The notes below the pieces were generated by a model that was not told the origin of the DNA, made no database searches, and saw only the letters and a program-made list of their open reading frames with translations. Position numbers and translations under genes: made by a program. From assembly GCA_018659505.1 (NCBI GenBank), contig JABJMI010000267.1, positions 1-5,244 on the forward strand: a stretch of 5,244 bases of DNA, in the 5' to 3' direction. Position 1 is the stretch's first letter. The number at the start of each line of letters is the position of its first letter. Source of the DNA: Planctomicrobium sp. (GTDB taxonomy: Bacteria > Planctomycetota > Planctomycetia > Planctomycetales > Planctomycetaceae). Shown here piece after piece: positions 1 to 5,174 of this stretch.

Positions 1-588
1 CAGGATTTCTGACAGCTGAAGGATGTACTTACCGTCCCAGTCGCGGCGCGACAGTTGATTCACTTCCAATCGCACCCAGGAAGCAGTGGTTCCCTCGCAC
101 GACACGACAACCGGTGCAATGCGCGGCAGGAGATGGTCCTTCACAGAGTAGCTGGCAACGACCGTACCGTCAGGATCAGCACTGGTTCCTGCAACGATAC
201 TGAATTCCAGCGGGAAGCCATCAGCAGTGAAGTCATCGATTGTGTCGCGCCAAATCGCCGGAACGAGCACGATCTGGTCGATAGGCGTTTCCTGTCCCAG
301 GTCAATCTGAATCCACTCCTCGCTGGCGCTTCCATCGTGCGGGAGAGAACGGTAACCAACTGAACCAACTCCTGTATTCAAGCTGAATATGGCAAGCCCT
401 GAAAGCTCGTCGTCAATTTCACCCAATCGATGTTCTAACTGATTTAACTTCATTCGACTGGGGTGAACAGCATTCACGCTAGCACTATCATCCCGACCCA
501 ATGAATGCGTTGTGCCCAACCCTGGCTGTGCTAACGTCGCAGCGATCACAAGCCAAACGATGATCACGACAGAGCGTAATTTGGTCAC
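1..588 (-). CDS. Secreted discoidin (F5/8 type C)-like domain protein, N-terminal part, cut by window edge
   Basis: The minus-strand frame is open from a GTG at 588-586 to the window edge, giving 196 residues without a stop. An in-frame TGA lies about 27 bases upstream of the GTG, and an AAGGAG Shine-Dalgarno (599-604) sits 10 bases before it, which fixes the start. Residues 1-20 look like a signal peptide: two basic residues, then a hydrophobic core VVIIVWLVIA, with a plausible cleavage after TLA (residue 20). Residues 40-60 are a short charged helix. Residues about 72-196 have the pattern of a discoidin/F5-8C-like beta-sandwich: WIQIDLGQETPIDQIVLVP (92-110), DGFPLEFSIVAG (123-134) and WVRLEVNQLSRRDWDGKYIL (171-190). 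Such domains bind carbohydrate or other surfaces. I recall similar N-termini on large exported planctomycete proteins, but the downstream domains are unseen, so the full function is unknown. Certain as a coding region; the domain call is probable. Confidence 0.8.
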   Translation of the reverse strand, partial: MTKLRSVVIIVWLVIAATLAQPGLGTTHSLGRDDSASVNAVHPSRMKLNQLEHRLGEIDDELSGLAIFSLNTGVGSVGYRSLPHDGSASEEWIQIDLGQETPIDQIVLVPAIWRDTIDDFTADGFPLEFSIVAGTSADPDGTVVASYSVKDHLLPRIAPVVVSCEGTTASWVRLEVNQLSRRDWDGKYILQLSEIL

Positions 589-598
589 AAATGAATCG

Positions 599-604
599 CT
601 CCTT
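599..604 (-). promoter_or_regulatory. Shine-Dalgarno for the GTG-started secreted protein
   Basis: On the minus strand AAGGAG lies 10 bases upstream of the GTG at 588-586. It is the best ribosome-binding site in the window. It decides the start of a gene that has no ATG near its signal peptide. Confidence 0.65.
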
Positions 605-690
605 TCTGGAAAATATCAAGGAATGGTCTGTTGGCATGCCATACATCAAACGGTCAGCTATCAATTGTTGTTTCTACGGCTCCTGATTGC

Positions 691-827
691 CAGTGACCAC
701 TCCAGCACCGTAGGGTACGCTTCGCGTACCTTTGAATGTTCACTCGATTCTCAATTCCCAATTTACGCTTCGTTGGGAACAGGTCAGTTGTTTTGGTACG
801 CAAAGCGTACCCTACCGCTGCTCACTG
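691..827. repeat. Composite palindromic repeat (REP pair/BIME-like or MITE-like)
   Basis: The left arm 708-730 and right arm 795-817 are inverted copies of each other, matching at 21 of 23 positions. Each arm is itself a hairpin: GGTACGC-TTC-GCGTACC at 714-730 and GGTACGC-AAA-GCGTACC at 795-811. Between them lies a third hairpin, TTCCCAA (755-761) with TTGGGAA (773-779). Outside the arms, CAGTGA (691-696) is mirrored by TCACTG (822-827), so the inverted symmetry spans about 137 bases. I see no clear target-site duplication and no transposase. The element fills the gap between the asparaginase stop and the next minus-strand gene, as expected of an intergenic REP-type repeat. It might also stabilise or end the upstream transcript, but no T-run follows. 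The structure is directly visible; the class is inference. Confidence 0.8.
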
Positions 828-849
828 AAATCTACAGTCACCGCATCGG

Positions 850-1863
850 TTACCTGTCAGGTTTCTCAAACAGGTACTGGCAGTCTTCCAGGCGGGTTCC
901 ATCTTTATCTGTGACGGCGAACTTGGTTGGTCCCCAGAGGGAGACGCCGGCGTAGTCACCTGATTTAGAGAGTACGTAGAACTTCAAACCGAAGTTTGGT
1001 CGCTGATCGGCTCCTAGAAGATGAGGTTCTGCGACGTGATCGACGACTCTTTGTAGACCTGCGAGACCTGCATCGGCGGGTGACATTCCGCTGCGCATCA
1101 TCTCGACAACTGCGAATGAAGAGACGTTGCGAATGTTCTCTTCACCGCGACCGGTGCTACCGCAACTTCCGATGTTGTTGTCGACATAGAGTCCTGCGCC
1201 AATGAGGGCGGAATCTCCTACACGTCCAGGAATCTTGAAGGCGAGACCGCTGGTCGTTGTCACACAGGAAATGTCTCCGTTCGCATCGATGCCTGAGCAA
1301 TGAATTGTTCCCGTCGGTCGGTCAATCGCTTCTGATCGCTGATAATTGTGAGTCGCTGCGGGTCCGTGGTCATCGACGAGTTTGAAAAAATCTTTAACGT
1401 CTTGGTCGAGTAAATCAGGTGGCGGAGGAATCCAGTCATCACGATTTGAATTCGTCTGTTTCCAATACAACCAGATCTTGCGTGCTTTCTCAGTCAACAG
1501 GTTCTCTTCGGGGAAACCCTGAGCGCGGGCAAAATCGTTGGCTCCTTGACCTACAATTAATGAATGGTCCGTTTGTTCGAGAACCAGCTTTGCCAAGCGG
1601 GCAGCGTGTCGTACGTTCTTCAGGGCAGCAACTCCACCGACGCGATGTGTTGAACCGTGCATGACCGCAGCATCGAGTTCGACGAAGCCTTGCTCGTTAG
1701 GTAAGCCACCGTAGCCAACAGTCAATTCATCGGGATCGTCTTCAACCAGTGTTACCCCTTCGACAACTCCCGAAAGGACATCCTCACCCGCTTCGATCAA
1801 TTGATACGCAAGGCGAGTCGCCTCTAAACCGTTCGCAGATGAAATGACTCGAATTGCAGGCAT
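850..1863 (-). CDS. N4-(beta-N-acetylglucosaminyl)-L-asparaginase (glycosylasparaginase, Ntn-hydrolase)
   Basis: A complete 337-residue protein of the asparaginase-2 / aspartylglucosaminidase family (peptidase family T2). These enzymes cut the GlcNAc-asparagine bond left after glycoprotein breakdown, releasing aspartate; relatives act on asparagine or isoaspartyl peptides. They mature by self-cleavage that frees an N-terminal threonine. Here that residue is Thr186 in PTGTIHC. Counting from it, Thr204, Arg214 and Asp217 (in GRVGDS), and Thr237-Gly238 fall at the same spacing as Thr224, Arg234, Asp237, Thr257 and Gly258 of human AGA. The alpha part carries the family signature GVTLVEDDPDELTVGYGG (37-54) and LDAAVMHG (63-70). 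Cleavage would follow Gly185, not the Asp of human AGA, as in plant-type and isoaspartyl peptidases. There is no signal peptide, so it is probably cytoplasmic, unlike the lysosomal or secreted homologues. The ATG at 1863 gives the family's usual N-terminus (PAIRVISSANG); the Shine-Dalgarno is weak. Exact substrate preference is not certain. Confidence 0.93.
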   Translation of the reverse strand: MPAIRVISSANGLEATRLAYQLIEAGEDVLSGVVEGVTLVEDDPDELTVGYGGLPNEQGFVELDAAVMHGSTHRVGGVAALKNVRHAARLAKLVLEQTDHSLIVGQGANDFARAQGFPEENLLTEKARKIWLYWKQTNSNRDDWIPPPPDLLDQDVKDFFKLVDDHGPAATHNYQRSEAIDRPTGTIHCSGIDANGDISCVTTTSGLAFKIPGRVGDSALIGAGLYVDNNIGSCGSTGRGEENIRNVSSFAVVEMMRSGMSPADAGLAGLQRVVDHVAEPHLLGADQRPNFGLKFYVLSKSGDYAGVSLWGPTKFAVTDKDGTRLEDCQYLFEKPDR

Positions 1864-1875
1864 GGTTTAAGCTCT

Positions 1876-1901
1876 AAAAAAACTCTCTATGCTGAAAGAG
1901 T
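1876..1901 (-). terminator. Weak hairpin plus T-run upstream of the asparaginase gene
   Basis: On the minus strand ACTCTTT (1901-1895) pairs with AGAGAGT (1888-1882), with one G-U pair and a 6-base loop, and is followed directly by six Ts (1881-1876). It has the form of an intrinsic terminator but is AT-rich and probably weak. It could be a second, backup terminator for the 2014-2526 gene. It could act as an attenuator only if transcription starts upstream of 1901, which the promoter candidate here does not predict. Confidence 0.35.
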
Positions 1902-1902
1902 G

Positions 1903-1931
1903 AATATAGCACTCAGAGATCATCCACACAA
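1903..1931 (-). promoter_or_regulatory. Candidate sigma70-type promoter for the asparaginase gene
   Basis: On the minus strand TTGTGT (1931-1926) and TATATT (1908-1903) are separated by exactly 17 bases. The -10 box matches the TATAAT consensus at 5 of 6 positions; the -35 matches at 3 of 6. The predicted start near 1896 would leave a leader of about 30 bases before the ATG at 1863. The -10 box is flanked by the inverted repeat GAGTG / CACTC (1914-1910 and 1902-1898), a possible operator. It is a pattern match only. Confidence 0.4.
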
Positions 1932-1937
1932 AACAGA

Positions 1938-1971
1938 CAAAGGCTCGCAGTGTGCCAACTGCGAGCCTTTG
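1938..1971 (-). terminator. Intrinsic terminator of the 2014-2526 gene
   Basis: A perfect 14-bp stem (1938-1951 with 1958-1971, core CAAAGGCTCGCAG) encloses a 6-base loop. It begins 42 bases after the stop codon of the minus-strand gene at 2014. On that strand it is followed by the T-rich TCTGTTTTG rather than a pure T-run. Position, stem strength and orientation make it a terminator that isolates this gene from the asparaginase gene downstream. Confidence 0.75.
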
Positions 1972-2013
1972 CTGTTAAAGACCCAGACGAGGTCGTTTTA
2001 GTTTTACTTACGA

Positions 2014-2526
2014 CTATGTCAGTTCTAATCTACCGTCTGTGTGTTGACGAATCGCAGGACCGATTTGATTCGGCGGAGTCGAATGAATTTGCAGCAGAAC
2101 TTTTTCATTGTCGATCAAGCCGTTGACAGTCAAGAAAGAGAGATCATTCGCAACTTCAACATCAACGGGGCTATTGGGGAAAGCGTTCCAATGGATCGAT
2201 TCAATCAGTTCAAATTGATTTGTAATCGAGGTCAAGTCGAAGCGAAAGTTCACGGGCAGCATCCGACCATCTTCTGCTCCACCGATGAGTTCTGTCTCAC
2301 CGAGGAAGACTGAAAGCTCCCAGACGTCTTCGGAGAACGCACATTCATAGCCAACGCGAGCAACCCCGCTGAACGGTTCGAATCGCTCAGAGATTTCGTC
2401 GATGAAACCTTCGAGCCAATTTGGAATGACTCGGCTGCTGAATCCTTTTTCTCGTTTGAGTTCCAGTTGTCGTAATAAGTGCCGTACTGCCAGATAGGAA
2501 CGACTCAACCGTTCATCTCCCGTCAA
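2014..2526 (-). CDS. Hypothetical acidic protein, about 165-170 residues
   Basis: I do not recognise a family. The frame runs 170 codons to a TAG at 2014. The sequence is soluble, acidic and rich in aromatic residues: a basic amphipathic helix (about 7-32, RLSRSYLAVRHLLRQLELKR), a second helical stretch (38-52), then alternating hydrophobic strands (YECAFSEDVWELSVFLGETEL, about 60-80) and a C-terminal HSTPPNQIGPAIRQHTDGRLE segment. No signal peptide, membrane segment or metal motif is visible. The start is uncertain. TTG at 2526 has no Shine-Dalgarno, and an in-frame TAA lies 42 bases before it. TTG at 2508 (residue 7) has GGGAG 8 bases upstream and would give 164 residues. Composition looks like real coding sequence, and no other frame here is plausible. 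The gene stands alone: 849 bases without a gene upstream and a strong terminator after it. Confidence 0.75.
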   Translation of the reverse strand: MTGDERLSRSYLAVRHLLRQLELKREKGFSSRVIPNWLEGFIDEISERFEPFSGVARVGYECAFSEDVWELSVFLGETELIGGAEDGRMLPVNFRFDLTSITNQFELIESIHWNAFPNSPVDVEVANDLSFLTVNGLIDNEKVLLQIHSTPPNQIGPAIRQHTDGRLELT

Positions 2527-2981
2527 ACTTTGATGGTTGCTGTTGCTTGTGTACAGGCAACCTTTTTATCCTCTCAACCGAATGACCAACACTCTTTGTC
2601 CGTGGTCAGTTCCATTTCCTGTTGAGAATTTCTATCGAGAATTACGGGAGTGAGTTCGCACACAATTGTAGAATTTGCATCGGCTTCTCCCGTATTCAAG
2701 TACCGTAGACCGGTCATGCGGGCAGTGCGGTTGGAACGCTGACAAAGGTTCCGGTTAAGCGATTTGCACCCCTGAAAACGTCTACAACTTCAGCAGCAAT
2801 TGATCCCGACAGAGCGAATCCAGCTTATGAATTACTCTGCAATTGGATCTTTTCCAAGATTCTACTTGCCAAGTCTGCAACTGTGTTATTGTTGAAGATT
2901 GCAGCCTGCTTTCAGGGAAAGAGAAGTCACCATAATTGGAGAGAACTCGCAACTATTTACAGCTTGAAACTGTTGGTTAAC

Positions 2982-3008
2982 CACGAAACAGACAAATAAC
3001 ACGAAACA
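2982..3008. repeat. CACGAAACA direct repeat, 18-base period
   Basis: CACGAAACA occurs at 2982-2990 and again at 3000-3008, just after the palindrome TGGTTAACCA (2974-2983). Repeats of the CCACGAA...ACACGAA type are, from memory, common dispersed intergenic sequences in many bacteria, sometimes beside GxxExxY-family genes. No such gene is visible here. Confidence 0.55.
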
Positions 3009-3050
3009 ATACAGCTACTGACTGACTTGGCTAAACTCATCATCGTGTTT

Positions 3051-3242
3051 AGCTCATCCCGGAAATATAGACAGGATTGACATGATGAGAATGATGAATC
3101 CTTAGATTCAACAATCTTCTTACGACTTAAGTGAAGTCAAAATTGGTAAGACAACCATTCGATTGTTCTTGTTTGTATTCACCCTACAGTGATCATCTTA
3201 TCCTGTAAATCATGTTCATCTTGTCTAAACTTTTTTAGAGCT
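3051..3242. repeat. Nested inverted repeat, about 190 bases
   Basis: The outer arms are TAGACAGGATTGACATGAT (3068-3086) and the inverted copy at 3209-3227, matching at 16 of 19 positions. AGCTC (3051-3055) mirrored by GAGCT (3238-3242) extends them. Inside lie three more nested pairings around roughly the same centre: AACAATC/GATTGTT (3110-3116, 3161-3167), TCTTAC/GTAAGA (3118-3123, 3146-3151) and GACTT/AAGTC (3124-3128, 3134-3138). A separate small hairpin GCTAAAC/GTTTAGC lies just left at 3030-3053. The arms resemble the ACAGGAT/ACATGAT dispersed repeats I remember from other genomes. It could be a MITE-like remnant or a folded RNA; the pairing is visible but the role is inferred. Confidence 0.55.
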
Positions 3243-3250
3243 TGATAGAC

Positions 3251-3283
3251 AGAATTTTGCATCGAGTCTGTCTCGCAAATTCT
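3251..3283. other. Imperfect hairpin downstream of the transporter gene
   Basis: AGAATTT (3251-3257) pairs with AAATTCT (3277-3283), and inside it CGAG (3263-3266) pairs with CTCG (3272-3275), with small bulges between. It lies about 95 bases after the stop of the minus-strand transporter gene. No T-run follows on the minus strand, so a terminator role is doubtful. It is, however, the only stem-loop I found close downstream of that gene. Confidence 0.35.
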
Positions 3284-3375
3284 TACAGACCAGAAGAGTT
3301 TCAGAGTTTTTTGTTTCGTTTGATTTGTAGTTCTAAAATAGATGTCTCTGTATCCAAGTATGCGCACGCCTACAG

Positions 3376-5058
3376 TTATTTCTCGCCAGAAACGATCTCA
3401 GCGATTGTGCGGGAGTGATCTCTGACTCTTGAGTAGGCATTCAACGCTGCCAAAAAGGCGACACTAACGAGTGGAGGGAAATCGCCAGTTGAGAGATCTT
3501 CGAGATGCTGCTTGCGAAGTTGTTTAATATCGTTACGAATTCTTTGTGAGTGTTCTTCACATTTAATGAGAGTTTTCGGATTCTTCTGTTCGAATCCTTG
3601 ATTGATCTGTGTGATGAACTCAGCGACGCTTCGATTCAACTCTGCTAAACCTTTGCGCTGTGATTCGGTAAAGCGAAATCCATCTCTACGTAATTTACGA
3701 TCAAACTTATCCAGATTGGCGATGTAGTCACTGACGGATTCGTACTCGTCCGCAAGTTGCAGCTGGCGTCGACCTTCTTCGGCGACTGAGTGTGGGACAT
3801 TGCCGGAGAGCATGTTTGTAATGAATTCGGAAATTTCATCCTGGATCGTATCCAGGACACGCTCTCTGTGTTTGAGTCTGTCGGCAAGCGCTTTGTCGGG
3901 TTCGTCCTGCTCCATTAACTCTAAGAGCCAATCGAGCATCTTGGAACAACCTTCTGCCATACGTTCGATCTCTCGTTGTGACTGATTGATCGCGAGCGCG
4001 GGGGTTTCGAGAATTCGGACATCGAGATCTGTTAGTCGTGGTTTTTCCTTGAACTCTTTGGCAGGGACATAGCGTTCCAGCAACGTGACGAACTTGGGAA
4101 GAAACGGCAGGAAGATCAACGTGTTGGCAACATTGAAAATACTATGCGTGGCAGCGATGGCAGCAGTTGTATTGGGGAATGTTTCCACACCATCTACGAG
4201 GACCATCTGGGCAACATTCGCTTCTAATATTGCCTGAACGAGCTGAATATACCAATGAAAAAGCAATGTAATCCAAAAGACTCCAACCATATTAAAGATG
4301 ACATGAAAATACGCAGCACGCCGAGCATTGGTTGTGGCTCCCAAGGATGCAAGGAATGCGGTAATCGTTGTACCAACATTCTCTCCAAGGACTAACGCTG
4401 CCGCTGTTTCATAAGAAATAATCCCTTGAAAAGCTAATGATATTGTAATCCCTAATGTCGCAGAGGAAGACTGGACCATGGTCGTCAGAATGCAGCCGAG
4501 GAAGGCACATTTCAAAACACCTAGATAGCTGTCTGCTTGAAAGCGTTGAAACCAGATTTCAAAGGCTGGTAATTCTTTGATGATTGCACAGGCATCTTTC
4601 ATGATCTCCAGACCGAAGAAAACCATCCCGACACCCATCAATGCCATCGCACGGTAGCGCCAGCGATCACCTTTCGAGAAGAGATAAATAAAGGCGCAAA
4701 TTCCGAGTAGAGGAAGACCGTATTTGCCAATCTTCAGGACGAGAATCCAGCCGGTAATGGTGGTTCCGATATTCGCCCCCATGATGACACCAATCGCTTG
4801 GGAGAGACCCATCATCCCGCTGTTCACAAAGCCTACAACCATCACTGTTGTGATCGAACTTGATTGCACGATGCACGTGACCACAACCCCGACTGTGGTG
4901 GCGAGCAAACGATTGTGTGTGACGGCACTGATCATTCGGCGCAAACTTGAGCCAGCGACAGCTTGCATCCCTTCGGACATATGCTTCATGCCGAGAAGAA
5001 AGATTCCCAGCCCACCGACAAGTTCGAAGATCATCTTGGTTAAAGCTTCGAGTTCCAA
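3376..5058 (-). CDS. Na+/phosphate cotransporter family protein with C-terminal PhoU-like domain
   Basis: A complete protein of about 560 residues, the usual length for bacterial Na/Pi cotransporter II-related proteins (NptA/YjbB type), which move phosphate across the inner membrane with sodium. The membrane part (about 10-325) contains the two inverted half-repeats diagnostic of the family. The first is QSSS at 65-68 followed by GANIGTT (94-100). The second is QSSS at 196-199 followed by GENVGTT (225-231). Hydrophobic segments lie near 12-30, 51-78, 88-108, 112-128, 138-152, 180-212, 217-238, 250-276 and 297-324. Residues about 346-555 are a charged helical PhoU-like domain, often linked to control of phosphate flux. 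The start is unclear: TTG at 5058 has only a GGTGA-like site 4 bases upstream and an in-frame TGA just before. ATG at 5034 (Met9) also leaves the first membrane segment intact. No phosphate regulon gene is adjacent. Transport direction (import or export) cannot be read from sequence. Confidence 0.93.
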   Translation of the reverse strand: MELEALTKMIFELVGGLGIFLLGMKHMSEGMQAVAGSSLRRMISAVTHNRLLATTVGVVVTCIVQSSSITTVMVVGFVNSGMMGLSQAIGVIMGANIGTTITGWILVLKIGKYGLPLLGICAFIYLFSKGDRWRYRAMALMGVGMVFFGLEIMKDACAIIKELPAFEIWFQRFQADSYLGVLKCAFLGCILTTMVQSSSATLGITISLAFQGIISYETAAALVLGENVGTTITAFLASLGATTNARRAAYFHVIFNMVGVFWITLLFHWYIQLVQAILEANVAQMVLVDGVETFPNTTAAIAATHSIFNVANTLIFLPFLPKFVTLLERYVPAKEFKEKPRLTDLDVRILETPALAINQSQREIERMAEGCSKMLDWLLELMEQDEPDKALADRLKHRERVLDTIQDEISEFITNMLSGNVPHSVAEEGRRQLQLADEYESVSDYIANLDKFDRKLRRDGFRFTESQRKGLAELNRSVAEFITQINQGFEQKNPKTLIKCEEHSQRIRNDIKQLRKQHLEDLSTGDFPPLVSVAFLAALNAYSRVRDHSRTIAEIVSGEK

Positions 5059-5174
5059 TTCATCACCGATTCAGGGTTTATAGTTCGTCAAGAAAATGTT
5101 AAGAAGAAGCAGTCTATGTAACTTAGCTATCAAATGAAACAATCAGAGAGACGGACTCACAGACGGATTGAAAG
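5059..5174. other. Divergent intergenic region (promoters expected for both sides)
   Basis: The transporter gene leaves leftward and a plus-strand gene leaves rightward, so both promoters should lie in these 116 bases. AT-rich -10-like boxes occur, for example TATAAA on the minus strand near 5079 and TATGTA on the plus strand near 5114. None has a good -35 at 16-18 bases. AGACGGA occurs twice (5149-5155 and 5161-5167), 12 bases apart, just before the plus-strand start. I saw no clear PHO-box-like repeat. Confidence 0.4.

Larger units (their letters stand above)
2527..3375. other. 849-base intergenic stretch with no convincing gene
   Basis: No frame on either strand gives a convincing protein. 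Positions 2527-2940 are unremarkable in composition and hold one long-loop inverted repeat (TACGGGAG at 2643-2650 with CTCCCGTA at 2687-2694). They also hold a paired GCAATTGATC-like motif near 2800 and 2850. Positions 2940-3375 are AT-rich and hold the direct and inverted repeats listed separately. Any promoter for the 2014-2526 gene should lie in the left part, but I found no well-spaced -35/-10 pair. Unusual length and internal repeats suggest decayed sequence or a structured RNA. Confidence 0.6.

Noticed and set aside
141..368. 75-codon minus-strand frame inside the discoidin-like gene
   Set aside because: The neighbouring frame gives the recognisable signal peptide and beta-sandwich; this one is its shadow.
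632..641. TGGCATGCCA palindrome upstream of the secreted-protein gene
   Set aside because: A single 10-base palindrome without repeats or a defined promoter nearby is within chance; kept only as a possible operator.
714..811. CRISPR-like repeat pair
   Set aside because: There are only two copies, they are inverted rather than direct, and no cas genes are present.
512..955. 147-codon open frame on the plus strand
   Set aside because: It runs across the palindromic repeat and into the antisense of the asparaginase gene. Its composition does not look like protein, and it overlaps the true minus-strand start at 588.
2041..2313. 90-codon plus-strand frame opposite the hypothetical gene
   Set aside because: It is the antisense of a frame with better protein-like composition and has no ribosome-binding site or upstream signal.
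2700..2780. Possible tRNA, riboswitch or SRP-type RNA in the GC-richer part of the long gap
   Set aside because: Short stems are present, but I could not form a cloverleaf, find a T-loop consensus, or match a conserved riboswitch or SRP core motif.
3179..3367. 62-codon minus-strand frame starting with GTG 8 bases after the transporter stop
   Set aside because: No good Shine-Dalgarno. Its tail (KKFRQDEHDLQDKMI) is just the translation of the inverted-repeat arm at 3209-3227, and the middle spans the imperfect hairpin. A real small gene is possible but unsupported.
4724..5083. 119-codon plus-strand frame opposite the transporter N-terminus
   Set aside because: It mirrors the hydrophobic helices of a clearly recognised membrane protein and has no independent support.
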